A stretch of 64,000 bases of DNA, from the NCBI GenBank assembly GCA_021776655.1, contig JAJFFK010000009.1:116208-180207 (forward strand), in the 5' to 3' direction. This DNA is from Henriciella sp. (GTDB lineage Bacteria > Pseudomonadota > Alphaproteobacteria > Caulobacterales > Hyphomonadaceae). Below the pieces are notes generated by a model, which was given only the letters and a program-made list of their open reading frames with translations, was not told the origin of the DNA and did no database searches. Below, piece after piece: positions 34,358 to 41,383 of the stretch. Positions within the stretch are counted from its first letter, which is position 1. Every line of letters begins with the position of its first letter. A program made the translations under genes and the position numbers.

Positions 34358-34560
34358 GCCTCATCCTCTCGGCTGGTTTCAGACCGCGCACGGATTTCGC
34401 CGCGATCCCGGTGCGTACAGCCAAGCAAGCGGCAGCCGCGCGGGGTGATACATGTGCTGCACGGATGCGCGCGCGAAGCAGCCGGCACGAAGGGCACGGC
34501 GCGCTGCGGCGCATCGCAAACCAATCCATAATTCGGGTGCTGTTCTGGTCTCTGAGCCAT
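34354..34560 (-). CDS. small cysteine-rich protein
   Basis: A 68-residue protein with Cys residues in HPCSTCITPRGCRLLGCTH, a candidate zinc-binding cluster. The ATG at 34560 overlaps the GcrA-like stop (TGATG) after an AGGAGG motif and its own stop overlaps the next start. Such small zinc proteins in phage early operons often bind host proteins or nucleic acid; no specific role can be given. Confidence 0.65.
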   Translation of the reverse strand: MAQRPEQHPNYGLVCDAPQRAVPFVPAASRAHPCSTCITPRGCRLLGCTHRDRGEIRARSETSREDEA

Positions 34561-35057
34561 CACCATCCTCCTGATTTTATGATCCTGTTTCCGGTCAGCA
34601 CTCTCGCGGCGGCGCGTTCGCTCGGGGTGCCGGTGCCGCGCGCCAGCGCCGTATGCGCGGCGCAATAAGGTCCGGTCGTTTTGAGGCGGCCGCACCAGGC
34701 GAAAGGGGCCCGGTCGCCGCTCGGCCACTGGCAGGCATCGGCGGGGCGCGTGTCGCTGCCACACGGCTTCAGCAGCGGCGCAAGCGTTTCGGGCCTGACC
34801 CGGCTGCGCGGCGTGCGTTCGGGGCCTTTACTGACCTTCAGGTGCGCCTGATTGCAGAGGCCCAAAGGCGGGAACACCACGCCGCTCCCCTCTAGCCGCG
34901 CAATCTTGCCGCCGACCGCCGGATGCGTGCGCGTGTGGCCTGACAGCGCGGTTAGCCGGGCCGCGATTTCGGCCTTTGTCAGACCGCGCATTCGCAGCTC
35001 GGTCAGCAGCGCAGTCTCAGCCTCTGACCAATCGATTGTGGCGCGCACCTTGCCCAT
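34560..35057 (-). CDS. GcrA-family cell-cycle transcription regulator, phage copy
   Basis: A 165-residue protein with both parts of GcrA: an N-terminal helical DNA-binding domain opening with IDWSEAETALLTELRMRGLTKAEIAARL, and the C-terminal sigma-contacting part with CQWPSGDRAPFAWCG (109-123) and YCAAH (131-135). In Caulobacter, GcrA recruits sigma70 polymerase at methylated GANTC promoters. The family's RNAVIGK motif is HPAVGGK here (45-51), so DNA preference may differ. It is coupled to the gapR homologue by a TGATG overlap. Confidence 0.85.
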   Translation of the reverse strand: MGKVRATIDWSEAETALLTELRMRGLTKAEIAARLTALSGHTRTHPAVGGKIARLEGSGVVFPPLGLCNQAHLKVSKGPERTPRSRVRPETLAPLLKPCGSDTRPADACQWPSGDRAPFAWCGRLKTTGPYCAAHTALARGTGTPSERAAARVLTGNRIIKSGGW

Positions 35058-35344
35058 CAGTCATCTCCCAGCGCGTCAATATAAACGTCGAGCAGGGCCT
35101 CATGTTCGCGCCGCGATTGCGGGTCTTCCTTGCGCCGCTTGACCAGCGCGCGCAGGGCCCGGACGTCATAGCCGACCGCCTCGGCCTCGCCGTAAACTTC
35201 CTTGATCTGTTCAGCGACGGCCTTCTTTTCTTCCTCAAGCCGCTCGATGCGCTCAACCGTCAGACGCAAGCGATCCTTGGCGGCATCAGACAGGCGTCCA
35301 CTCTCGGCATCATTTATCAACCTGGCGCTGCCATCAAAGCTCAT
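35057..35344 (-). CDS. GapR-family (DUF2312) nucleoid protein, phage copy
   Basis: A 95-residue protein with the DUF2312/GapR pattern: coiled coil RIERLEEEKKAVAEQIKEVYGEA, then GYDVRALRALVKRRKED and a C-terminal helix. GapR encircles overtwisted DNA and helps topoisomerases ahead of replication and transcription in Alphaproteobacteria. A phage copy beside a clamp gene could serve phage replication or displace host GapR. Start overlaps the dnaN-like stop by four bases. Confidence 0.9.
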   Translation of the reverse strand: MSFDGSARLINDAESGRLSDAAKDRLRLTVERIERLEEEKKAVAEQIKEVYGEAEAVGYDVRALRALVKRRKEDPQSRREHEALLDVYIDALGDD

Positions 35345-36519
35345 GCCGCATCCTCCATTTTCTCAATCGCCGGGACCCGCGACACCACCGGCATAATCAC
35401 CTGGCGATATTTGCCGTCCGGCGAGATGATCAGCCACGGAGACGGGCCATCACAGAGACTGATCGCGGCGGGGTGCTTGCCCAGCGCCTTCAGGGCGTCG
35501 GCAAAATAACGCGCATCAACGCAAGACGTGACCGCCGTGTGGCCGGGGCTGAGCTCACACTCGCCAGCGATCAGCGTCGACGCTTGCGCGGCAGGCTCAT
35601 TGGTTCGCAGTCCGATGCCTTCGCCCGTGTAACTCACCGAAACGCTCGGTGTTTTTTCGTCGCTCGGCGCGGCGATCAGGCCAAGCGCATCAATCATCAC
35701 CGCTGGCGCAAATGTCACATGCGCATCAAACGCGGTGGGCACCACCCGGCGCCAATCCGGGTAGGCGCCATCGACCAGCTTGGTCGTGTAGCAGGCTTCG
35801 CCGGCGGCCAGCGCCAGCAGGGAGGGTGTCTCTTTGCCCCAAAAACTCAAACTCACGTCCGCGCCTGCCCCGCACAGTTTGATAATTTCCGCGACCGCAT
35901 CGTGCGGGATGATCACAGGTTTGAACCAGACCTCGCCGGGCAGCTCGGCAATCGCCATCCGGTGGCCATCGGTCGCCACGACATGCACAAGACCCGCCGG
36001 GCCAAAGGCTTCGTCGCCTTCACATTCGAGCGCGACACCGGAAATATAGGGCCGGGTCTGATCGCGGGCCATCGCGTGCGAGACCAATGTCAGCGCCTCC
36101 GCCAGCGCGGCGGCCGCAAACGCCACCTCGCCCGCAACCCGCGTCTCATCCGGTCCCTCAAGCATCTGCCAGTCATCGTGCGGCAAGGTCTTCAGCTCGC
36201 ATCTTGTCCGACCAGAGGTCAGCACCAGCTTCGCACCGACCAGCTCAAGGCACACATCCGCGCCGCCCGGCAGGCGGGTCGCAATTGACAGCAAGACGTG
36301 AGCCTCACTTGTCACCGTTCCGGCCAGCGCCACCACGACCCCTTCAGCCAGTGTCACTTGCGCCTGTTGATCCATGTTGCGGGCGGTCAGGACCAGACCG
36401 GTCCCGGCGCACTCAATATGCACATTTAACAGGATCGGAATGTTGGCACGTTTCGCCACCACTCCGGCAACCGATTGCAGGGCCTTGGCCAAAGTGGCCG
36501 CTTGCATGACGAGCTTCAT
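35341..36519 (-). CDS. DNA polymerase III beta clamp homologue, phage-encoded
   Basis: A 392-residue sliding clamp homologue, close to the usual ~370. The three-domain pattern is visible: N-terminal LAKALQSVAGVVAKRANIPILLN, a central domain with RPYISGVALE and VVATDGHRMA, and a C-terminal domain ending in the VIMPVVSR strand that normally closes the peptide-binding pocket. It would tether a polymerase on phage DNA. No phage polymerase is present in the window, so it probably acts with host Pol III. Confidence 0.9.
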   Translation of the reverse strand: MKLVMQAATLAKALQSVAGVVAKRANIPILLNVHIECAGTGLVLTARNMDQQAQVTLAEGVVVALAGTVTSEAHVLLSIATRLPGGADVCLELVGAKLVLTSGRTRCELKTLPHDDWQMLEGPDETRVAGEVAFAAAALAEALTLVSHAMARDQTRPYISGVALECEGDEAFGPAGLVHVVATDGHRMAIAELPGEVWFKPVIIPHDAVAEIIKLCGAGADVSLSFWGKETPSLLALAAGEACYTTKLVDGAYPDWRRVVPTAFDAHVTFAPAVMIDALGLIAAPSDEKTPSVSVSYTGEGIGLRTNEPAAQASTLIAGECELSPGHTAVTSCVDARYFADALKALGKHPAAISLCDGPSPWLIISPDGKYRQVIMPVVSRVPAIEKMEDAA

Positions 36520-36869
36520 TGCGGGTCTCCTTTTGCGGCGCGGCCGCTTGTTTGCGCGGCGCGGGGGCTATTAGCGGGTTCCGCGTCGGCTTCGCCGCCA
36601 CATGAACCGGGCTCAAGGCTGTTTGCTGCGCTCGAGATTTCTAAAATCAAGTTCAGCGCCTCATCCGGGCTGCACGCGCGCAGCCACATGACGTAGCCCT
36701 GGCGATCAAATCGCGCGCCGCAGGCTTTGCATGACCCAGCCGCCAGCGCCGTTAACTCAACCACACCTTCCGGGGCGTGGCAGCACGGGCACGGCCAGCC
36801 GCTCGGGGTTGACCCGCGCAGGCCTAAGCCTGCGGCGACCTCGCCGAATGTCAGTATCGGCGCGCTCAT
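36516..36869 (-). CDS. small zinc-ribbon protein (primase CHC2-like finger) with repeat tail
   Basis: A 117-residue protein with a Cys cluster CPCC (around 27-30) and CKAC (around 47-50), a zinc ribbon resembling the CHC2 finger of phage primases but without a primase catalytic domain. Residues ~85-105 derive from dispersed element copy 5. It is coupled to both neighbours by four-base overlaps. Zinc binding is predicted; function unknown. Confidence 0.6.
   Translation of the reverse strand: MSAPILTFGEVAAGLGLRGSTPSGWPCPCCHAPEGVVELTALAAGSCKACGARFDRQGYVMWLRACSPDEALNLILEISSAANSLEPGSCGGEADAEPANSPRAAQTSGRAAKGDPQ
36567..36620. repeat. dispersed palindromic element, copy 5
   Basis: A shorter, diverged copy that keeps CTATTAGCGGGT, GTCGGCTTCGCCG and CCGGGCTCAAGGCT. 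Read in frame near the C-terminus of the zinc-ribbon protein. Confidence 0.75.
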
Positions 36870-37309
36870 GATGCCAGCCTTTGGCTGGCTGGGCGGTGCG
36901 GTGCGGCGACCAGTCCGGCCTCCGCGTCAAACAGCGCCCGCACCTCAAGCGCCTGGACGTAGGCCAGATAGACGAAGGGCGTCAGGCGATCCTCATCATC
37001 GAGCGTCGCGGTGATGATCCGAACGCAGACCGAAACCAGCGCCGAGGCACAGGTCGGATCGGCTTTGTTCTGGCGCCAATCAACCATCAGCGCCTCCCAT
37101 GCGGTCGCAGCAAAGCGGTGCGGCGAGGTGGTGCGCGCGTGCGGGCGCTGATACGACCGCGTCGCCTGGACCCCGCGCAGCCACAACATCATGCGCGCCT
37201 CAAGGCTGGCCGGAAGGCAGCCACTATGCTGGATATATTTATCCACAATCCAGTGCGCAGCGAGCTCAAGCTCGGCGTCATGGGCAAGGCTGTTGGCCGG
37301 CAACCCCAT
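36866..37309 (-). CDS. hypothetical phage protein
   Basis: An unrecognised 147-residue protein, mainly helical, with RGVQATRSYQRPHART suggesting a basic exposed loop. It begins in the TGATG overlap with the ASCH gene. Only its place in the coupled early operon can be stated. Confidence 0.6.
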   Translation of the reverse strand: MGLPANSLAHDAELELAAHWIVDKYIQHSGCLPASLEARMMLWLRGVQATRSYQRPHARTTSPHRFAATAWEALMVDWRQNKADPTCASALVSVCVRIITATLDDEDRLTPFVYLAYVQALEVRALFDAEAGLVAAPHRPASQRLAS

Positions 37310-38061
37310 CAGGTCGCCCCGCTATCTGGCGGCAAATCAATCCCGTCGCTGGCTGGCCGCGTCACAGGCACCCGCGCCCCGGTTTGCAGCACCCGCGCGG
37401 TGATCAAATCAAACACCCCGGCATAGGCTTTCAGCGCCTCGCCCGCGCCGGACCTGTCGACCGCCTCAAGCACCCAGAGCCAGCGCGGCGAACTATGATC
37501 GCCCCAGCGATGCAGGACATTGCCGTCATAGGCGCGCCAATCGCCAAGGTGGCCAGCCGATCCGCGCATCCGCGCGCGCACGACCCGGCCTGCTTGCAGC
37601 CCACCAATTCGAAACGCCCCGGTCAGCCGCACCCGCCCGATCATCTGGCCGCGCGGCAGGTCATGCGTCAAGTCCCGAAAGCCAGACCCGAGAATGCGCT
37701 CAGCATCCTCGCGGCCTGCCTCATCAACATGTTTCAGCGCCATGATCCCGGCCGAGGCATGCAGGTGAATAATTTTTCCAATCAGCTCAGGCGGCGGCGG
37801 GCCGCGGCGGTCCTCAGCCCAGCGCACCCCGCGCAAGGTCAGCTCCGCCCACGGCTGCGGCAGCGTGATACACCAATCGCGTTCGGGATCAGAAAAGCGC
37901 ATCCAGCGCGCGTCGTCTAGCGGCGCGCGGCGCCTATCAAGCGGGCCACCCGCCGTCGCTTCGCTTGGCGATGGACCGGGCTGAAGGCTCTGGGCTTGTG
38001 CCTTAACCAGGCCCGCGGTCAGGCGGTCCACATCGGCTTGCCGGGATCGGGACTCGCTCAT
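37309..38061 (-). CDS. ASCH-domain protein with repeat-derived N-terminus
   Basis: A 250-residue protein. Residues ~63-215 form an ASCH (PUA-like) domain opening with WCITLPQPWAELTLRGVRWAEDR, with IGKIIHLHAS and IGRVRLTGAF as further strands. ASCH proteins bind or act on modified RNA/DNA bases. Residues ~27-45 are encoded by dispersed element copy 6. Start overlaps the tiny ORF upstream by four bases. A role in handling modified nucleic acid, alongside the two methylases, is an inference. Confidence 0.75.
   Translation of the reverse strand: MSESRSRQADVDRLTAGLVKAQAQSLQPGPSPSEATAGGPLDRRRAPLDDARWMRFSDPERDWCITLPQPWAELTLRGVRWAEDRRGPPPPELIGKIIHLHASAGIMALKHVDEAGREDAERILGSGFRDLTHDLPRGQMIGRVRLTGAFRIGGLQAGRVVRARMRGSAGHLGDWRAYDGNVLHRWGDHSSPRWLWVLEAVDRSGAGEALKAYAGVFDLITARVLQTGARVPVTRPASDGIDLPPDSGAT
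37934..37989. repeat. dispersed palindromic element, copy 6
   Basis: Closely matches copies 1 and 4. Read in frame as PGPSPSEATAGGPL near the N-terminus of the ASCH protein. Confidence 0.85.
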
Positions 38062-38162
38062 CGCAGCCTCCCTCGTTTGAGGTGCGCGAGGACACAGCCT
38101 TGAGCCAGGTCCATCGCGCCCCTTGGCGCGGGTGACCAGCCGATAGCGCGGGACGCGCGCAT
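38058..38162 (-). CDS. 34-residue coupled microprotein
   Basis: A tiny basic ORF (34 residues) that starts in a TGATG overlap with the upstream gene and stops in an ATGA overlap with the ASCH gene. Exact fit between two coupled neighbours makes translation likely even though no family is recognised. It may work mainly as a coupling leader. Confidence 0.5.
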   Translation of the reverse strand: MRASRAIGWSPAPRGAMDLAQGCVLAHLKRGRLR

Positions 38163-38434
38163 CACGAGGAGCCCGCCAGTCTTGCGGCGCCGACCCGGTT
38201 GATCACCCGCTCAAGCGCGGCCTCGTCTGGCAGCTGCATCAAGAGTGACTGGGCCATCAGCTCCTGACCGTCGCCGCCGAGGATCTTGCGCGACCCCGCC
38301 AGGGTGATATCCGCCGAGGCACGCAGGACGCCAAAGGCCAGCGCATCAATCACCCGGCCCGCCGCAGCGAGGTCCGTGACCGGCTGGCGGTGACCGTTTC
38401 GACGGGACTTTTTACGGCCGAGAACATCTGTCAT
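38162..38434 (-). CDS. hypothetical phage protein
   Basis: A 90-residue protein with a basic start (GRKKSRRNGHRQ) and a helical body. It begins one base after the CII-like gene stop. No family is recognised; a small early regulatory or replication-associated protein is possible. Confidence 0.6.
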   Translation of the reverse strand: MTDVLGRKKSRRNGHRQPVTDLAAAGRVIDALAFGVLRASADITLAGSRKILGGDGQELMAQSLLMQLPDEAALERVINRVGAARLAGSS

Positions 38435-38435
38435 G

Positions 38436-38882
38436 TTAAGATTTGCTTTCGGTTTTGAGGTCAGAAATCAACGCACCCAATTCAACCCGCAGGCGTTCTG
38501 CATCACTCAAAAGGCTGCGCCGTTCGATGCGGTTCAGCTCGTTATCTTCAAGACCTTCAGCCAAGGCCGCCGCGACCTCTGATGACTCGCGCACCAGCGC
38601 CGCCAGGTGCGCGTGAAAACTCGCGCGCGGGCCATCCTCTGGTGCCAGCGCGGCGCGGAAATAGGCGAGGATCGGCGTGCCGCCCCCGGCATCCATACAC
38701 AATTGATCCAGCATGATCGCGTCATCCAGGCGCAGCATGTCCGGCTTGTTCGGATTGGCCGCATGCGGCACCAGATACCGGCTCTTGCCAAGCGCCAGCG
38801 AGGCATTCGAGACCCCGCCCAAAGGCTTCGCCGCCCGCGCAATCGCCGCCTCAAGCGATGTCGGATGCCGCCGCGCCGTCAC
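38436..38882 (-). CDS. phage regulatory CII-like protein
   Basis: A 148-residue protein with a GTG start at 38882 that overlaps the Cro-like stop (GTGA). The first half (HPTSLEAAIARAAKPLGGVSNASLALGKSRYLVPHAANP...MLRLDDAIMLDQLC) matches the style of CII-type (CP76) phage regulators, in which a helical domain binds DNA. Position as the second gene of the leftward early operon, after Cro, supports a role in the lysis-lysogeny decision. Family call is tentative. Confidence 0.6.
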   Translation of the reverse strand: MTARRHPTSLEAAIARAAKPLGGVSNASLALGKSRYLVPHAANPNKPDMLRLDDAIMLDQLCMDAGGGTPILAYFRAALAPEDGPRASFHAHLAALVRESSEVAAALAEGLEDNELNRIERRSLLSDAERLRVELGALISDLKTESKS

Positions 38883-39166
38883 GTAACCACCCCACAATTA
38901 TCCGGTGTTTGGACTGGCTCAGAACCAATCGCTGAGTCACATTCAGCGTCATGAGGCCCCATCCAAGGCGCGGCGATTTGTTCCAGAGTCAGGCCGGTCT
39001 TGTCAGACAGGGCGACCGCCAAGGGCAGAGAGGGGGCCGCACGACCAGAGGCGACAGTCGACAAGTGGCCTCGGGTAATCCCTACTTGCGCCGCCAAAGT
39101 CGTGGCGCGGCCGCGCACAGCGGTCAACCATTGCTTCAAAGTGAAGGGCGTTGAATGTTCGTTCAT
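38879..39166 (-). CDS. Cro-like repressor
   Basis: A 95-residue protein with an N-terminal Cro/YdaS-like HTH (TPFTLKQWLTAVRGRATTLAAQVGITRGHLSTVASG, about residues 7-42). It is transcribed divergently from the XRE repressor at 39229, leading the early operon, the standard Cro position. The C-terminal half is acidic and of unclear function. Confidence 0.75.
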   Translation of the reverse strand: MNEHSTPFTLKQWLTAVRGRATTLAAQVGITRGHLSTVASGRAAPSLPLAVALSDKTGLTLEQIAAPWMGPHDAECDSAIGSEPVQTPDNCGVVT

Positions 39167-39230
39167 TCCAAAATGTTAGATTATATAAAAATCTACGTCA
39201 ATGTGTATTTTAGCATAACCGCACAGACAT
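39160..39230. promoter_or_regulatory. divergent immunity switch with operator
   Basis: The AT-rich gap between the Cro-like and repressor genes holds the inverted repeat TAGATT/AATCTA (39177-39195). Leftward, TTGACG and TAACAT are 17 bases apart; rightward, TTCATT and TATAAA are 16 bases apart. Both promoter candidates overlap the inverted repeat, which is therefore a likely repressor/Cro operator. Confidence 0.55.
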
Positions 39231-39615
39231 GAGGCGCGGCGGTGATCATTATAGGCGAATGACCAAATCTCGCGCCAACACCTTCAACAGAATGCCGCTA
39301 TTTTTGCGGGAGTGGCGTAAGTTCAGAAAGATGAATCAGGACGCGCTGGCTGAACTGTCCAAGCTTAATCGTGCCACCATCTCTCAGCTTGAAAATCGGC
39401 AAATACCAATCAACGAACGCTATCTGTACGACCTCTCCGACGCGCTCGGGTGCGAGCCGATGGACCTTCTGCTTTGGAACCCCCTTGAGGCGCAGCCCCT
39501 TAGCGCCAAACTGAGCCATATTCCACCATCGCGCCGGCACGAGGCCGGGCGCATCCTCGATGTTCTCGCAGAAAAACCGCACCCCGAATTTGAGTACGAG
39601 CGCAGCGGTGAGTGA
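39229..39615 (+). CDS. XRE-family prophage repressor (CI-like)
   Basis: A 128-residue protein with an HTH_3 domain at residues ~25-80 (LREWRKFRKMNQDALAELSKLNRATISQLENRQIPINERYLYDLSDALGCEPMDLL shortened here to its key helices). No LexA-type peptidase domain follows, so induction would not be by RecA-dependent self-cleavage. Start could be 39229 or the in-frame ATG at 39259; neither has a good RBS, so a leaderless message is possible. It overlaps the next gene by eight bases. Confidence 0.75.
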   Translation: MRRGGDHYRRMTKSRANTFNRMPLFLREWRKFRKMNQDALAELSKLNRATISQLENRQIPINERYLYDLSDALGCEPMDLLLWNPLEAQPLSAKLSHIPPSRRHEAGRILDVLAEKPHPEFEYERSGE

Positions 39616-40384
39616 GCCGCTTGCATGGCCTGGCGGTGAGGACTTTATCGCATGGCTGTCAGCGTGGGCCGAGGATCGCCTTGAGCCTGGCTATGATCCC
39701 GAGCGCTATTTTCAGTATGAAGCCGAAGAGGTGCCAGAGGGCAGCCGTCACTGTGATCTCATTCCGCAATTTATGATGCTTCAGTATCAAGATAGTGATG
39801 ACGTGGTGAGCACCAGGAAAACCCGTATCTCGCGCTTGGTGATATCCAGTAAAGGATATGGACTGGCCCAGGGATATTGCTTTTGGCGGCAGATGCCGCG
39901 CCAGTTTCGGATCGATAGAATTGAGGCGGTTATTGATTGTGACGGCGTGGTTCACGAGGATCCTCCGGCCTTCCTGCTTGACCTCGCTCACGACTTCTCA
40001 GTCCAGGCAATGTCCGGCACGCCGCTCGCGCGCTTCATTCGCGAACACCAGGCCGAGCTGGTATTACTTACCGGGCTTTCCCTAAGCGACGGCTATGCTC
40101 ACCCTGCCGAGCGGCGGATAATTGAGGACTTCGCGGCGCGTGCGATACTTCACCACGCCGCACCGCTAAACGATCATGACCACGTGGCGCTCTGCAAATG
40201 GTTGGTATCAATCAAGCCGTCCGCGCGCGATTATCGGCAGGCAGCGCGACACTTAATTCAACTCTCCGCCGCGCGGCGATCACAATTACTCCGGGCGATG
40301 ACTCAGGTTCTTGAGGCGGACGATGAGATTGACGAGGGTGAAATAGAATTCATCCGGCGAGTCACCGAGACCCCGGACACCTAG
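39608..40384 (+). CDS. WYL-like and TerB-like domain fusion protein
   Basis: A 258-residue protein with GTG start at 39608, overlapping the repressor gene. Residues ~70-115 resemble a WYL domain (ISRLVISSKGYGLAQGYC, then RQFRIDRIEAV). Residues ~150-255 resemble a TerB-like helical domain with two acidic repeats (SLSDGYAHPAERRIIEDF and LEADDEIDEGEIEFIRRV). WYL domains sense ligands such as nucleic acid fragments in defence and SOS-type regulators. Cotranscription with the repressor suggests it tunes immunity or gives superinfection defence; both are inference. Confidence 0.6.
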   Translation: MSEPLAWPGGEDFIAWLSAWAEDRLEPGYDPERYFQYEAEEVPEGSRHCDLIPQFMMLQYQDSDDVVSTRKTRISRLVISSKGYGLAQGYCFWRQMPRQFRIDRIEAVIDCDGVVHEDPPAFLLDLAHDFSVQAMSGTPLARFIREHQAELVLLTGLSLSDGYAHPAERRIIEDFAARAILHHAAPLNDHDHVALCKWLVSIKPSARDYRQAARHLIQLSAARRSQLLRAMTQVLEADDEIDEGEIEFIRRVTETPDT

Positions 40385-40701
40385 GCGCGTGGTTGCAGAT
40401 CCCGCACGGCGCGCTCAATCGCGCCCAGGCCAATCAGAACTGGGCCAATCCACACCCCTGTAAAGGACAGCTTGATTGTCCAGATCATCGCCACATAAGT
40501 ATACAACCCGTCCGCGCCGACCGTCGCGATTAGCCTGTCAGACAGCGCCCAGGCAGCATTGTCTGCGATGACAATTGACGTGGGGTCGGTGAGAAAGACC
40601 CACACCAATACGGCGAGTGACACCCAAAACACAATCAGGCCAATAAAACCCAAACCAAATGAACTTGCTGGCGACCCCCAGTCTTGTTCCTCTTCAGACA
40701 T
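40381..40701 (-). CDS. small membrane protein
   Basis: A 106-residue protein with an acidic start and two or three membrane segments (about 15-37, 60-75 and 78-97). It converges on the WYL-TerB gene, overlapping its stop by four bases, and is divergent from the operon at 40849. It could be a superinfection-exclusion protein, a common role for membrane proteins in lysogeny regions, but nothing in the sequence proves it. Confidence 0.6.
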   Translation of the reverse strand: MSEEEQDWGSPASSFGLGFIGLIVFWVSLAVLVWVFLTDPTSIVIADNAAWALSDRLIATVGADGLYTYVAMIWTIKLSFTGVWIGPVLIGLGAIERAVRDLQPRA

Positions 40702-40848
40702 GATGACCCCTCTCGATACTCGATGATATTCCTAAGCCGCTTTAAACACTCTGCGCAAGTTTGGGGAAATGAATGTTATATAATTCAACAATTATGCTTG
40801 ACTAAATTTTTATATTATCCAACATTATACTCCAAACGGAGGTCAAAC
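40702..40848. promoter_or_regulatory. divergent AT-rich promoter region
   Basis: A 147-base AT-rich gap between divergent genes. A rightward -35-like TTGACT (40798-40803) is followed by CATTAT (40823-40828) at a 19-base spacing; TATATAAT-like sequence at 40778-40784 could serve either direction. The RBS ACGGAGG (40836-40842) of the next gene is clear. Confidence 0.45.
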
Positions 40849-41139
40849 ATGCAACGAAACACGAACCTTAATCTCGAAGAAACCATAGCGCTGCGCGAGA
40901 TCGCCGCAGGCGAGCATTGCCTGAGACAGGCGCAAATCGCAATTGACGCTGCACGCAGCGCTGACGCTGCCGAAAAAGCCGCGCTTGAATATATCAGATT
41001 GGTTCGGCGGGTGCGCACGCACCAGCGCGACATGCGCGCCGTGCTCAAGGATATCGGGCGACCGCTATCTGTCCGGCCCGTCAACCCCGCACCAGCGGTT
41101 CAAGCTGCATTCTCCAGCCCTCGCCGGGCCCCGTCATGA
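40849..41139 (+). CDS. hypothetical protein, first gene of PP-loop operon
   Basis: A 96-residue helical protein (NLEETIALREIAAGEHCLRQAQIAIDAARSADAAEKAALEYIRL, seen as two amphipathic helices) followed by a basic tail. Strong RBS (CGGAGG). It overlaps the next gene by four bases. No family recognised. Confidence 0.6.
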   Translation: MQRNTNLNLEETIALREIAAGEHCLRQAQIAIDAARSADAAEKAALEYIRLVRRVRTHQRDMRAVLKDIGRPLSVRPVNPAPAVQAAFSSPRRAPS

Positions 41140-41279
41140 GATCGCCAGGCCTGCCGCGCGGCGAGCCTGACCGCACCGTTCCGCGCTGGCTTGTGCTGCT
41201 CGGCGCCGTGGCAGTCTCTGCCATGCTCTGGTTTGGCCTTGGCCGGATCGTGCTGGCGGTTCTGGCGGCGCCGTCATGA
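41136..41279 (+). CDS. 47-residue membrane microprotein
   Basis: A short protein with a basic N-terminus and one membrane helix (about residues 18-43, WLVLLGAVAVSAMLWFGLG region). It begins and ends in ATGA overlaps with its neighbours, so it is very likely translated. Function unknown. Confidence 0.6.
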   Translation: MRSPGLPRGEPDRTVPRWLVLLGAVAVSAMLWFGLGRIVLAVLAAPS

Positions 41280-41383
41280 GGGTGCACCGTCCAAGCCTAC
41301 CGGATATCCTGGTCGCCATTGGCTACGGCCTGATCATCTTTATCGTACTGTTCGCCGTCGACCTGATGGAGGGCAGGGGATGA
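41276..41383 (+). CDS. 35-residue membrane microprotein
   Basis: A very short protein with a membrane helix (about residues 10-29, ILVAIGYGLIIFIVLFAVDL). It overlaps the preceding microprotein and the PP-loop enzyme by four bases each. Two coupled single-span microproteins before a soluble enzyme is unusual; a membrane complex is possible. Confidence 0.6.
   Translation: MRVHRPSLPDILVAIGYGLIIFIVLFAVDLMEGRG

Noticed and set aside
35473..36288. 271-codon plus-strand frame opposite the clamp gene
   Set aside because: Arg-rich shadow of the dnaN-like gene, which has clear family motifs.
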